NCBI RefSeq assembly: GCF_000219125.1
Contig: NZ_AFGF01000017.1
Coordinates: 159,576 to 223,575, forward strand
DNA from: Acetonema longum DSM 6540
GTDB taxonomy: Bacteria > Bacillota > Negativicutes > Sporomusales > Acetonemataceae
Length of the DNA: 64,000 nucleotides
Reading direction: 5' to 3'
Position numbers and translations under genes: made by a program. The notes beneath the pieces were generated by a model. The model made no database searches and was not told the origin of the DNA. It worked only from the letters and a program-made list of their open reading frames with translations. How positions within the stretch are numbered: the stretch's first letter is position 1; the number at the start of each line of letters is the position of its first letter. Shown in pieces: positions 1 to 8,680 of this stretch.

Positions 1-1
1 G

Positions 2-1156
2 GTGAACGGTAAGATTCGCATTGCTGCCGCCCGCTCTCATACCATGCTGCAGATGATCCGGTCCGGGGATATTGTACTGGTGGGCGACAGGGATGAGGCA
101 CAGATGGCCTGTATGGATAAAGGGGTCGACTGCCTGATCATTACGGGCAATGCCCAGATTTCCATACCGGTGCTGGAAACAGCCGAGGCGAAAGGGGTCG
201 TCATGATCCGTGCTCCTCATGATACCTATACCTGCGCCCGGCTGATCAATCAAAGCATTCCGGTTCAGCTGGTGATGCAGACTAACGTAATTACCTTTAA
301 CCCCAGCGAGCTGATGGCGGATATCAAAGAGACCATTATTCAGACCAAGTTTCGCAGCTATCCGGTCGTGGCCAACGGCAAACTGGTGGGAATGATCAGC
401 CGGGACCGCTTGATTGTGCAGCAAAAGGAAAAAGTGATTCTGGTGGACCACAATGAAAAGACGCAGGCAGTGGAGGGAATCGAGGAGGTACAAATTGTGG
501 AAATCGTTGATCATCACCGCTTAGGCGGACTGGAGACCAGCGAACCAATCTTTATCCGGCATGAACCGGTGGGATCTACTGCCACCATTGTGGCCAACAT
601 GCATTGGCACCGGGGAGTCGTTCTGCCCAGGGATATCGCCGGCTTGCTGCTGGCGGCTATTATCTCCGATACCTTCCTGTTTAAGTCTCCCACATCAACT
701 CCCCAGGATCGGGAGACAGCCTCCAAGCTGGCGGCCATTGCCGAACTGGATATCGAGACCTTTGGCATGGAGATTTTAAAAGCAGGCTCCGATCTGTCCC
801 AATCCACGCCGTCGGACTATATTCACCGCGATTTGAAAGAATTTCAGATCGGCGAATATCGGGTATCCATCAGTCAGATATCGGTTTTGGATCCGGAGAA
901 AGTGCTGGAGGGAAAAAATGAGATTCACACCTATCTGGAAGAAATGCGGCAGAAAGAAGGGTATGATATCGCGGCGCTGATGATTACCGATATCATTAAA
1001 GAAGCCACTCACTTCGTGTTTGCGGGCCAGCCGGCGGGACTGGTCACACGGGCCTTTGGGCAGCCTGACGGCAACGGGGTTATATATCTGCCGTCGGTTA
1101 TGTCCCGGAAGAAGCAGATCGTTCCGCCTCTGGTGAACACTGAAAGGGAGATGTAA
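2..1156 (+). CDS. ppaC: Manganese-dependent inorganic pyrophosphatase with CBS/DRTGG insert (5' partial)
   Basis: Family II pyrophosphatases hydrolyse pyrophosphate to two phosphates in the cytoplasm. The window opens inside the gene: the visible part starts in a DRTGG-like segment (GDIVLVGDRDEAQ), followed by a CBS repeat around residues 94-138, then the DHH phosphoesterase core with VDHN (about 149-151) and VDHH (about 170-172), and a DHHA2 C-terminal domain ending in SRKKQIVPP. This is the nucleotide-regulated CBS-DRTGG subtype. The first DHH motif half and first CBS domain should lie upstream of the window; the GTG at position 2 is not a believable start. The 3' end overlaps the convergent LysR gene by about 58 bases. 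Confidence 0.9.
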   Translation: MNGKIRIAAARSHTMLQMIRSGDIVLVGDRDEAQMACMDKGVDCLIITGNAQISIPVLETAEAKGVVMIRAPHDTYTCARLINQSIPVQLVMQTNVITFNPSELMADIKETIIQTKFRSYPVVANGKLVGMISRDRLIVQQKEKVILVDHNEKTQAVEGIEEVQIVEIVDHHRLGGLETSEPIFIRHEPVGSTATIVANMHWHRGVVLPRDIAGLLLAAIISDTFLFKSPTSTPQDRETASKLAAIAELDIETFGMEILKAGSDLSQSTPSDYIHRDLKEFQIGEYRVSISQISVLDPEKVLEGKNEIHTYLEEMRQKEGYDIAALMITDIIKEATHFVFAGQPAGLVTRAFGQPDGNGVIYLPSVMSRKKQIVPPLVNTEREM

Positions 1157-2033
1157 GGCAAAGAGCCTGCCAGAGATTTTCCAGGCAGGTCGGCCAAAGG
1201 GGCGGATTCCATAGGGCGTAAAATGTACGGTCAATCTTGATATTCCGGACCGGAATGTTCCGCAGACTGCCTTCAGCCAGTTCCCTGACCACCGCCCAGC
1301 GGGATATAAAGCTGATGCCGGCCTGCCCCATGACAGCACGTTTTACCGATTCATTGCCGCTGGTTTCCATGATAATCTTTAAATTTTCCCATGATACTCC
1401 GCCGCGGGATAGGACTGACAGCAAGGTCTGGCGAGTGCCGGATGCAGCTTCCCGCAGGATGAGCGGATAATGGACGATGTCGGTTACAGTTAACTGCCCG
1501 TCGATCAGGTGAGGCAGGGGGAAATCCGGATGGGCCACGAGGACCAGGTCATCCCGCCATAAGGGATAGTGATGGACCTCCGGCTGAAAGCCGATGATGG
1601 CCAGCGGTAAACTGCCTGCCTGGAATTTGCGTAAGATGACGCTGCTATCGCCGGTCTGCAGCGATATTCTGACATCGGGATATTGGGCGAGAAATCCTGC
1701 CAGAATCTCCGGCAGAATGTATTCAGCCGGTATTGTGCTGGCGCCGATGGTGATATGGCCGGCATCACCGGCCACTAACTGGCGGATATGGCTATAAGTC
1801 TCATCCAGGATGGTTTGAAGAGAGTGGGTTTTTTCCAATAAAGCCTTGCCGTATACGGTAAGGGTCACGCCTTTGGCTGTTCTCACAAAAAGAGGGCAGC
1901 CAAATTCTTTTTCCAGATGATCGATATGGAAGGAAACAGTGGGTTGCGTGAGATCCAGCTTTTTAGCCGCAGCCGAAAAACTTCCTTCTTCCGCCACCAG
2001 CCAGAATATAGGAAGCGATGGTAAAAAATGCAC
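1098..2033 (-). CDS. LysR-family transcriptional regulator
   Basis: This regulator has an N-terminal winged helix (FWLVAEEGSFSAAAKKLDLT, residues about 7-30) and a LysR substrate-binding domain (GHITIGASTIPAEYILPEI onward). The GTG start at 2033 is preferred because AGGTGA lies 5 bases upstream; a GTG at 2042 lies inside that ribosome site. It is divergent from yedE with 173 bases between, the usual LysR arrangement, so it probably controls the selenium/sulfur-DCCP operon. The ligand is unknown. Its 3' end overlaps the pyrophosphatase gene tail-to-tail. Confidence 0.88.
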   Translation of the reverse strand: MHFLPSLPIFWLVAEEGSFSAAAKKLDLTQPTVSFHIDHLEKEFGCPLFVRTAKGVTLTVYGKALLEKTHSLQTILDETYSHIRQLVAGDAGHITIGASTIPAEYILPEILAGFLAQYPDVRISLQTGDSSVILRKFQAGSLPLAIIGFQPEVHHYPLWRDDLVLVAHPDFPLPHLIDGQLTVTDIVHYPLILREAASGTRQTLLSVLSRGGVSWENLKIIMETSGNESVKRAVMGQAGISFISRWAVVRELAEGSLRNIPVRNIKIDRTFYALWNPPLWPTCLENLWQALCLTSPFQCSPEAERSASSGT

Positions 2034-2133
2034 ACAGATCACCTCATATTTCAGTGATTTTTTCGGTGCAAGAGGGATGAATTCCTTTATTCGGCAGGAA
2101 TGAAATAATAGCTATAGAATAATTAGGCATTAG

Positions 2134-2152
2134 ATATAGACTGCATCTATAT
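2134..2152. promoter_or_regulatory. Candidate LysR operator in the divergent intergenic region
   Basis: A perfect 7-bp inverted repeat, ATATAGA-CTGCA-TCTATAT, lies between the LysR gene and yedE. It fits the T-N11-A dyad type bound by LysR regulators. Assignment to this regulator is inference from position. Confidence 0.4.
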
Positions 2153-2206
2153 ATTGGCTTCGAATGGGTTTGATGCAGCAACTGAGAAGAACAGGAGTGA
2201 TAAAGT

Positions 2207-3283
2207 ATGTCAGGAATTGGATTTATTCTTTTAACAGGAATTATTTTCGGCTTGGGCGGGGTTCTGCTGGTCAAGGCCGGTAATCCAGGAAATTATGGCT
2301 ACTGTGCGGCCTGTCATCTGCGGGATATTGCCGGCGCCCTTGGCCTTCACAAAGCCGCTGCACTACAGTATGCCCGCCCGGAAGTACTGGGATGGGTGTT
2401 GGGCGCTTTTGCTCTGGCCGGTACAACCGGAGAATTTCGTCCCCGGGGCGGTTCTAATCCTTTGGTTCGGTTTATATTGGGTGTGGTTATGATGCTGGGG
2501 GCTTTAGTATTCCTCGGCTGCCCGCTGCGGGCTATCCTGCGTTTAGCCGGCGGCGACTTAAACGGGCTTACCGGGTTGGCCGGCTTTGTTACCGGCATTG
2601 GTTTCGGGATTTACTTTTTACGCCGGGGCTTTAACCTGGGCCGCTCACAGATTCATAGCGGCGGCGTCAGGTTTGCCGGGTACATTCCGGCGATATTGGC
2701 GTTTGTCTTAGCGATTGCTGTCGCCGTCCAGGCGCCTTTCTTAAACTTCAGCGCCCAGGGTGTAGGTGCGCAGCATGCACCCTTTTTCATCAGCCTGGCA
2801 GCCGGATTGGCAGCCGGATTAGTGGCAGCCAAGTCCAGAATGTGCTTAAGCGGCGGATTCCGTGACTTCTTTCTGGTTCGGGATACCTATCTTCTGAAAA
2901 TCTATGGCGCGATGTTTATTGCGGCCATGCTGGCCAATATGTACTTTGGATTTTTCAAGCTCGGTTTTACCGGCCAGCCTCTGTCTCATACCATGCATCT
3001 GTGGAATTTCTTCGGACTGTTTTTAGTCGGCCTGTCAGCTACCCTGGCCGGCGGCTGCCCGCTGCGCCAGCTTATTATGGCCGGTGAAGGCAATACCGAT
3101 GCCATGTTCTGCGTGCTGGGCCTATTAGTCGGCGCCGGTATCGCTCACAGCTTTAACACTGCCGGCAGCGTTGCCGGTGTTGGCTTGAACGGCCAGTGGG
3201 CTGTTGCTCTGGGTATCGCCCTGACTTGCGGTATCGGGTTTGTCTGCCGGGAAAAACTGGCGACAGTGCAGAAGGGGGCATAA
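2207..3283 (+). CDS. yedE: Selenium-metabolism membrane protein, YedE family
   Basis: A polytopic inner-membrane protein of the YedE/YeeE class, thought to carry sulfur or selenium compounds across the membrane. About ten hydrophobic segments are visible. Family signatures are an early CAACHLRD cysteine pair, LGCPLRA, MCLSGGFRDF and GGCPLRQLIMAGEGN. The length of 358 residues is usual. A YedE next to TusA/YedF is a hallmark of loci linked to selenium use. It is the first gene of the operon, with tusA starting 3 bases after its stop. The transported species cannot be told from sequence. Confidence 0.88.
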   Translation: MSGIGFILLTGIIFGLGGVLLVKAGNPGNYGYCAACHLRDIAGALGLHKAAALQYARPEVLGWVLGAFALAGTTGEFRPRGGSNPLVRFILGVVMMLGALVFLGCPLRAILRLAGGDLNGLTGLAGFVTGIGFGIYFLRRGFNLGRSQIHSGGVRFAGYIPAILAFVLAIAVAVQAPFLNFSAQGVGAQHAPFFISLAAGLAAGLVAAKSRMCLSGGFRDFFLVRDTYLLKIYGAMFIAAMLANMYFGFFKLGFTGQPLSHTMHLWNFFGLFLVGLSATLAGGCPLRQLIMAGEGNTDAMFCVLGLLVGAGIAHSFNTAGSVAGVGLNGQWAVALGIALTCGIGFVCREKLATVQKGA

Positions 3284-3286
3284 GCC

Positions 3287-3502
3287 ATGGCGACAGAAAA
3301 AATATTGGATTTACGCGGGCTGAGCTGCCCCATCCCCCTTTTAGAGACGAAAAAGGCTCTGGAAAAGATCCAATCTGTCAAGGTCATTGTGGATGAGACG
3401 GTGCCCAAAGAAAACATCCTGAAATTTGTCCGTTCCCAAAACTATCATGCGGACTGCAGCGAAAACGGCGGAGAGTATACCATTCTGATTCATAAGCCAT
3501 AA
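3287..3502 (+). CDS. tusA: TusA-family sulfurtransferase
   Basis: A 71-residue TusA-fold protein with the signature LSCPIPLLETKKAL, in which the Cys of SCPIP carries persulfide (or selenide) between partners. A second Cys lies near residue 56 (YHADCSE). It directly follows yedE and probably accepts or hands over the chalcogen in the cytoplasm. The pairing of a stand-alone TusA with the TusA-domain protein YedF in one operon suggests two consecutive carrier steps; the real substrate, sulfur or selenium, is not shown by the sequence. Confidence 0.88.
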   Translation: MATEKILDLRGLSCPIPLLETKKALEKIQSVKVIVDETVPKENILKFVRSQNYHADCSENGGEYTILIHKP

Positions 3503-3564
3503 GCGCCTTATGTGAGTGAGATACATCGGGATTGCAGCCGGCAGTCAAACGAGGGAGACGCTTT

Positions 3565-3798
3565 ATGCCTAAAACCTGTGTAATTACTTTTGTCTCGGTC
3601 AGTCACGCCTTTCGGGCGGAAACGATCCTGCAACAACAGGGAATCGCCGCCCGCCTGATTCCTGTCCCCCGGTCCCTGAGCGGCTGTTGCGAGGGGTTGG
3701 CCGCGGCAATCCCTCCGAATGAGGCGGGAGCAGCGGTGAAACTGCTGCAAGAGCATGGTGTGGGCATGCTGATCCAGGGAGAATCGGTTGAATTATAA
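3565..3798 (+). CDS. DUF3343 putative Se/S carrier protein (first copy)
   Basis: A 77-residue protein of the DUF3343 family, recurrent next to YedF and class V cysteine desulfurase-like proteins in selenium-linked loci. Visible features are the N-terminal strand CVITFVSVSHAFRAE, PVPRSLSGCCEGLAA with the Cys expected at the carrier site, and a short C-terminal strand. ATG at 3565 is chosen for the GAGGGA site 8 bases upstream. A chalcogen-carrier role comes from gene neighbourhood, not from a demonstrated activity. A second, divergent copy lies at 5593. Confidence 0.8.
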   Translation: MPKTCVITFVSVSHAFRAETILQQQGIAARLIPVPRSLSGCCEGLAAAIPPNEAGAAVKLLQEHGVGMLIQGESVEL

Positions 3799-3854
3799 GA
3801 ATGCCGGCAAACGATAAAAGCAGAAGAATACTACGAAGCAAAAGGAGAGAAACA

Positions 3855-4445
3855 ATGCGCCAGATTAATGCCATCGGGGACGCCTGTCCCCTGCCGGTCA
3901 TTAAAACCAAAAAGGGTCTCGCCGAAATAGAACAGGGCCAGCTGGAAGTTTTAGTAGACAATGAGACGGCTGTCCAAAATATCCGCCGTTTTGCCGCGTC
4001 GCAGGGATGCCAATTTGACGTATCACAACAGGACGGTATTTTTCATATCTTGCTGCTCAAAGAAACACCCCAGCCAGGTGATTCTTCCGTCAACAGCGAG
4101 ACGGGCGCCGTTCAGACGGTTGTCGTTCTGTCTTCCGACACCATGGGAACCGGCGATGATGAACTGGGGCGTATCTTAATGAAGGGGTTTCTGTTTACCC
4201 TCACCCAGTTAGATGTCTTGCCTGATGTTATCCTGCTCTATAACACCGGCGCAAAGCTGGCGGCAAAAGGCTCAGCCTCCCTGACAGACCTGATTTCTCT
4301 GGAAAAATCGGGGGTTGCCGTCATGACCTGCGGCACCTGTTTGAATCATTTTGGGATCACGGAGCAGCTCGGGGTAGGGGAAGTCACCAATATGTACCGC
4401 ATAGTGGAAGAGATGCGCGACGCCGGCCGCATCATCCGCCCCTGA
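3855..4445 (+). CDS. yedF: Sulfurtransferase-like selenium metabolism protein YedF
   Basis: A 196-residue two-domain protein. An N-terminal TusA-like domain carries GDACPLPVIKTKKG (Cys about residue 9), and a C-terminal DsrE-like domain begins at about VQTVVVLSSDTMGTGDDELG and holds VMTCGTCLNHFGI. This architecture is typical of the YedF protein found with SelD and selenium-linked genes. ATG at 3855 follows AAAGGAGAG and is preferred over an in-frame upstream codon. It lies 56 bases after the DUF3343 gene and 4 bases before the desulfurase-like gene, so the three are very likely translated from one message. Confidence 0.87.
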   Translation: MRQINAIGDACPLPVIKTKKGLAEIEQGQLEVLVDNETAVQNIRRFAASQGCQFDVSQQDGIFHILLLKETPQPGDSSVNSETGAVQTVVVLSSDTMGTGDDELGRILMKGFLFTLTQLDVLPDVILLYNTGAKLAAKGSASLTDLISLEKSGVAVMTCGTCLNHFGITEQLGVGEVTNMYRIVEEMRDAGRIIRP

Positions 4446-4449
4446 TCCC

Positions 4450-5592
4450 ATGATTTACTTTGATAACGCCGCCACCAGCCTGCCCAAGCCGCCGACCGTA
4501 GGAAGCGCAGTGCTGGCGGCCATCAATACCTTCGGCGGCGCCGGAAGGGGCGGTCATTCCGCTTCTCTGGCGGCGACCCGCTGTATCTTTCAGGCCCGAA
4601 AGGCAGTAGCCGGACTGCTGGGATCGGAGGCCGGCCGGACGGCTTTTGCCGCCAACGCGACAGAAAGCTTAAATATCGCCATCTCCGGTCTTTTAACCCG
4701 GGCAGATCATGCCATTACCACCGTCCTGGAGCACAATTCGGTTTTGCGTCCCCTTTACAAACTTCGTTCCCAGGGGATGGGACTATCGATCATTGGCATT
4801 GACCCAAAGGGAAATTTGAATTATGACGAGTTTCACCGCGCGCTTCGTCCCAACAGCAAAGCGGTAATCTGCACCCATGCCTCCAACCTGACCGGCGCCC
4901 TCACCAATTTGCCTTTCATCGCCGACTTCTGCCAAGCAAACGGCCTGCTGCTGATTGTAGATGCCTCGCAAACCGCCGGTGTGTTTCCCATTGAGGCGGA
5001 CAAGCTGGGTATTGATGTTGTCTGCTTTACCGGCCACAAAGGACTGCTGGGGCCGCAGGGGACCGGCGGGCTCTGCATCCGGAAAGGGCTCGCCGTGATG
5101 CCGCTCAAGGTAGGAGGCAGCGGAATCCACAGCTATTCCGAAACCCATCCCGAGGGCATGCCCGAGGCTCTGGAAGCAGGCACAGCCAACGCCCATGGCA
5201 TCGCCGGCTTACTGGCCGGGGTTGAATACATTCTTGCATCGGATATAGATACTCTGCGCAACAGAGAACTGGCATTGGCCAAACTCTTTCGCCAGGGAAT
5301 TTCAACCATTTCCGGAGTTCGTATCTATGGAAATCCGGATATGCCTCACGCTCCCATTGTAACCTTGAATATCGGTTCCCTGGATTCAGGCGCAGCAGGA
5401 GACCGCCTGGCAACCCGCTACGATATTTGTGTGCGGACCGGCGCCCATTGCGCGCCGCTGGCTCATTTGGCCTTGGGAACCCAGGAGCAGGGGGCGGTGC
5501 GCTTTAGTTTCTCCTCTTTCAATACGGAAGAAGAAATCCAAACGGGCATCCGGGCGGTTGCCGAAATTGCCGCGGAATGGGGGCAGAGATAG
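4450..5592 (+). CDS. Class V aminotransferase, cysteine desulfurase-like
   Basis: A PLP enzyme of 380 residues of the cysteine desulfurase family commonly found with DUF3343 and YedF. It opens with MIYFDNAATS, carries the Schiff-base lysine in FTGHKGLLGPQGTGG (about residue 198), and ends with a catalytic-Cys segment, VRTGAHCAPL. It should remove sulfur from cysteine or selenium from selenocysteine and load a protein carrier. It is flanked on both sides by candidate carriers (YedF and DUF3343), and its stop abuts the next start. Whether it prefers sulfur or selenium is not readable from sequence. Confidence 0.87.
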   Translation: MIYFDNAATSLPKPPTVGSAVLAAINTFGGAGRGGHSASLAATRCIFQARKAVAGLLGSEAGRTAFAANATESLNIAISGLLTRADHAITTVLEHNSVLRPLYKLRSQGMGLSIIGIDPKGNLNYDEFHRALRPNSKAVICTHASNLTGALTNLPFIADFCQANGLLLIVDASQTAGVFPIEADKLGIDVVCFTGHKGLLGPQGTGGLCIRKGLAVMPLKVGGSGIHSYSETHPEGMPEALEAGTANAHGIAGLLAGVEYILASDIDTLRNRELALAKLFRQGISTISGVRIYGNPDMPHAPIVTLNIGSLDSGAAGDRLATRYDICVRTGAHCAPLAHLALGTQEQGAVRFSFSSFNTEEEIQTGIRAVAEIAAEWGQR

Positions 5593-5841
5593 ATGACTAA
5601 AAGGATGGACCGAACAAAACAGCCCCAATTGATTATTACTTTTCCCACCACCACCGCCGCGATGGCCATGGAAGCCGCCTGTGGGGCTGAATGGGGGCGA
5701 TTAATACCCATTCCCCGGGAGATCAGCGGCAGCTGCGGCCTTGCCTGGTGCGCCGAGCCCCAATGGGAGGACGCGCTGCTCCGGGTGATGGAAAAGAACA
5801 ACATTCAATATCAGGAAAAGCGAATTCTTTTACTCTATTAG
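5593..5841 (+). CDS. DUF3343 putative Se/S carrier protein (second copy)
   Basis: An 82-residue DUF3343 protein with QLIITFPTTTAAMAMEAACG, the conserved block IPIPREISGSCGLAW and a C-terminal strand KRILLLY. The SGSCGLAW segment is closer to the family consensus than the same site in the first copy (SGCCEGLA). Its ATG follows the desulfurase stop with no gap, so the two are translationally linked and probably functional partners. A chalcogen-carrier role is inferred from context. Confidence 0.8.
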   Translation: MTKRMDRTKQPQLIITFPTTTAAMAMEAACGAEWGRLIPIPREISGSCGLAWCAEPQWEDALLRVMEKNNIQYQEKRILLLY

Positions 5842-5860
5842 CGAAAGGCGTGATAAGCGG

Positions 5861-7018
5861 ATGATTCAGAAGAAAACCGAATTGCCGCAAATTTTCGAAA
5901 GCTTTGGCGAAGCGAGGAAAAATGGATTTCTCGCCATGAAGAAAATGAAAGACAACGGCAAAGGCGTGGTGGGCCAGTTCTGTTCCTATACCCCGCTGGA
6001 AATTTTTATGGCGGCAGGCCTGGTCAGCGTAGGCTTGTGCTCTACCAGCGACGAAACCATCCCCGAAGCGGAAAAAGTACTGCCGGCCAATCTATGCCCT
6101 CTCATTAAGTCCAGCTATGGCTTTGCCATTACCGACAAATGCCCCTATATGTATTTTTCCGATCTGGTGGTGGGAGAAACTACCTGCGACGGTAAAGTGA
6201 AAATGTACGAACTGTTGGCTAAAAAGAAAAATGTCCACATCCTGGAACTCCCGCGGCGGCAGGATACACCGGAAGCCAAGGCCCTTTGGCGGGCAGAACT
6301 GGTGCGCCTGAAGGAGCGGGTGGAAAAGGACTTCGGCGCTGCCATTAGCGATGAGCATCTGCGTGACGCGATTCACCGGCGGAATATCGAGCGCAGGCTG
6401 CTGAAAGAACTGTATGAACTGAGTACTATGGCGCCGCCTCCTATTACCGGGCTGCGGCAGCTGCAAATCCTGTTTGGCTCTCAGTTTAAATTTAACTGGG
6501 ATGAAAAGGTTGCGGAAATCCAAAACGCCATTGACAGCATCCGGGCAGCTTATGAAGCTGGCGAGCGACCGGTCCCGGCAGATGTTCCCCGGATTCTGAT
6601 TACCGGCTGTCCCATGGGCGGCGTGACAGAAAAGGTTGTTAAAGTCATTGAGGAAGCAGGCGCGGTCGTCGTTGCCTTTGAAAATTGCACCGGCGCCAAG
6701 CCCATGGACCGGCAATGCCGCGAAGAAGGCGACCCGCTTACCAACATCGCCGACCACTACCTGCAGATTGGCTGCGCTGTCATGACGCCCGACAACAACC
6801 GCTTTGAGCTTTTGGGGCGTCTCTGCGAACAGTTTCAGGTTAACGGTGTAGTAGAAATGACGCTGCAAGCCTGTCATGCCTACGCAGTGGAAGCGCATTC
6901 CGTTAAAGCCTTTCTGCAGGAAAAAGGCATTCCCTATCTGCAGTTGGAAACCGACTATGGCAGTGCCGACATCGGCCAGCTGTCCACCCGGGCCGGCGCC
7001 TTTGTCGAGATGTTATAG
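5861..7018 (+). CDS. yjiM: Double-cubane-cluster anaerobic reductase (YjiM-like, 2-hydroxyacyl-CoA dehydratase family)
   Basis: This 385-residue protein belongs to the HgdB/BcrC superfamily branch containing E. coli YjiM and the double-cubane cluster protein, which holds a double-cubane [8Fe-9S] cluster and does low-potential reductions. Conserved cysteines fall in GQFCSYTP (41), GLCSTS (60), NLCPLIKSSYG (79), DKCPYMYFSD (94) and GETTCDGK (109); a C-terminal set includes ITGCPMGG, ENCTGAK and LQACHAY. It is a single subunit rather than the two of true acyl-CoA dehydratases. The next gene encodes its ATP-driven electron activator, 3 bases away. The natural substrate is unknown. Confidence 0.85.
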   Translation: MIQKKTELPQIFESFGEARKNGFLAMKKMKDNGKGVVGQFCSYTPLEIFMAAGLVSVGLCSTSDETIPEAEKVLPANLCPLIKSSYGFAITDKCPYMYFSDLVVGETTCDGKVKMYELLAKKKNVHILELPRRQDTPEAKALWRAELVRLKERVEKDFGAAISDEHLRDAIHRRNIERRLLKELYELSTMAPPPITGLRQLQILFGSQFKFNWDEKVAEIQNAIDSIRAAYEAGERPVPADVPRILITGCPMGGVTEKVVKVIEEAGAVVVAFENCTGAKPMDRQCREEGDPLTNIADHYLQIGCAVMTPDNNRFELLGRLCEQFQVNGVVEMTLQACHAYAVEAHSVKAFLQEKGIPYLQLETDYGSADIGQLSTRAGAFVEML

Positions 7019-7021
7019 GCA

Positions 7022-7798
7022 ATGATAAAAGCATCCGTCGGCATTGATTGTGGTTCGGCTTCATGTAAAGGCGTCCTCCTTCAAGAGGACGCTGTCCTTG
7101 CCTCCTGTGTGCAATCCACCGGCTGGAGTCCGCGGGAAACTTCCCGGGCGGTTTTGGAGCAGCTTCTGGCGAAGACAGGACTGGCAAGAGAAAACGTACA
7201 TATTGTCGCTACCGGATATGGCCGGGTAAGCATCGATTTTGCCCAGCGGGCCGTGACGGAAATCACCTGCCACGGGTTAGGCGCAGATTATTTGCTGCCG
7301 GGGGTGCGCACGGTTATTGATATCGGCGGTCAGGATTCAAAGGTGATTGCCGTGGAAGCCGGACAGGTCCGGTCCTTCCAGATGAACAATAAGTGCGCCG
7401 CCGGTACCGGCCGTTTCCTGGAAATGTCGGCTAACCGTATGGGCATTGATTTGGCGGAATTTGCAAGCCTTCTGCCCGAAGGGAAAAGCTGTTCGTTAAG
7501 CAGTATGTGCGCTGTGTTTGCCGATTCGGAAATCATATCGCTGCTGGCAGCGGGAAAGAGCCGTGAGGAAGTGGCCGGCGGTATTATTCAGTTAGTGGTA
7601 GACCGGGCAGTCGCCTTGGCAGCCCGGGTGGAGTCTTCCCCGCCGATACTGCTGACAGGCGGTTTGGCGGGCATGGAGGGGCTTCGAATCGCCCTGGAGA
7701 GACAGCTTGGCCAGCCGGTAGCAGCTTCGGATTTATCCCGTTTTGCCGGCGCTATTGGCGCCGCAAGGACTTACTGGATGAGAAAAGCGAGGAAATGA
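7022..7798 (+). CDS. yjiL: ATP-dependent activator of the double-cubane reductase (HgdC/YjiL family)
   Basis: A 258-residue ASKHA-fold activase. Nucleotide-binding signatures are GIDCGSASCKGVL at the N-terminus, TVIDIGGQDSK in the middle and LLTGGLAGMEG near the end. The two cysteines that hold one [4Fe-4S] cluster between two subunits are in NNKCAAGTGRFLE and LSSMCAVFADSE. The family couples ATP hydrolysis to injection of a very low-potential electron into the partner reductase, here the preceding gene. The 3-base gap supports co-translation. Confidence 0.9.
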   Translation: MIKASVGIDCGSASCKGVLLQEDAVLASCVQSTGWSPRETSRAVLEQLLAKTGLARENVHIVATGYGRVSIDFAQRAVTEITCHGLGADYLLPGVRTVIDIGGQDSKVIAVEAGQVRSFQMNNKCAAGTGRFLEMSANRMGIDLAEFASLLPEGKSCSLSSMCAVFADSEIISLLAAGKSREEVAGGIIQLVVDRAVALAARVESSPPILLTGGLAGMEGLRIALERQLGQPVAASDLSRFAGAIGAARTYWMRKARK

Positions 7799-7831
7799 GT
7801 TTTCGGACGAAGTCATCAATAAAAGGAGTCA

Positions 7832-8677
7832 ATGATGGAGGATAAAAAAGAAGGACTCAGCAGAAGGTCATTTCTTAAGGCCGGAATCGGCGCTGCTGCT
7901 GCGGCTTCGGTATCCGGCCTGATGTTGGCGGGACGGTTTCAGGAAAATTCGCTGCAGGTATGGTCCTGCGGCGGACTGGCTGAAGCCTTTACGGAAGCAA
8001 ATGGCCTGTATGAGCAGAAAAACGGCATCCGGATCAATTATACGGGAGCCTTCGCTGCGGCGTTGGGTAAATCCCTTCTGGGGGGAGCGGTCACAGAGGT
8101 ATTTGCCGGACGGGTGCTGCAACTGGCCCAAACTCTGAGGAACGACAATAAAATGCTTTACTTCAAACCCCTGTGTTTTACCGAATATGTTCTGATCACC
8201 CCTCTGGGGAACCCGGCGGGAATCCAATCAGTTCAGGACCTTGTCCGGCCGGGAGTCAGGGTTATTCTGCCGCTTGGCGCCTCGCCTCCGGGCGGAGACG
8301 CCGTCATGGGCATACTAAAGAAAGCAAATGTTGGCCAGGCAGTCCTCAAGAATATGATCGAAAAAGAAAGCTGTGTCATCAAAATGATGCCGGCTATCAT
8401 AAACGGCAAAGGCGAGGCCTCTATCGTGGAAAGACGCCTTACCCGCCAGGCCGCATTTGCCGGAAAAGTGGAAGTGTTACCCATTCCGGAGGCCCTTTTC
8501 CCGCCCGGTCCGCTGACTTTTACCATCGGGGTCATGAAGTACGCCAAGGACCGTGTTTTGGCGGATGATTACGTGAACTTCATCTGCTCCGGCGAGGCCC
8601 AGGCAATTTTTGAGCGTCATGGCTTCATTCCGGCCATTTCGGCAAAAGGCAGGATTCTTGTTGAGACACTGGGGTAA
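7832..8677 (+). CDS. Tat-exported ModA-like periplasmic substrate-binding protein
   Basis: A 281-residue type II periplasmic-binding-fold protein. A twin-arginine signal, LSRRSFLKAG (about residues 9-18), and a small hydrophobic stretch suggest export already folded. The mature part resembles ModA/tungstate binding proteins (LQVWSCGGLAEAF, VRVILPLGASPPGGDAVMG, NFICSGEAQAIFERHGFIP). AAAAGGAG precedes the ATG by 6 bases. No ABC permease or ATPase follows, which is unusual. It may bind an oxyanion or a metal complex and feed the membrane ferredoxin next door, or use a permease elsewhere. The ligand is unknown. Confidence 0.78.
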   Translation: MMEDKKEGLSRRSFLKAGIGAAAAASVSGLMLAGRFQENSLQVWSCGGLAEAFTEANGLYEQKNGIRINYTGAFAAALGKSLLGGAVTEVFAGRVLQLAQTLRNDNKMLYFKPLCFTEYVLITPLGNPAGIQSVQDLVRPGVRVILPLGASPPGGDAVMGILKKANVGQAVLKNMIEKESCVIKMMPAIINGKGEASIVERRLTRQAAFAGKVEVLPIPEALFPPGPLTFTIGVMKYAKDRVLADDYVNFICSGEAQAIFERHGFIPAISAKGRILVETLG

Positions 8678-8680
8678 AAG

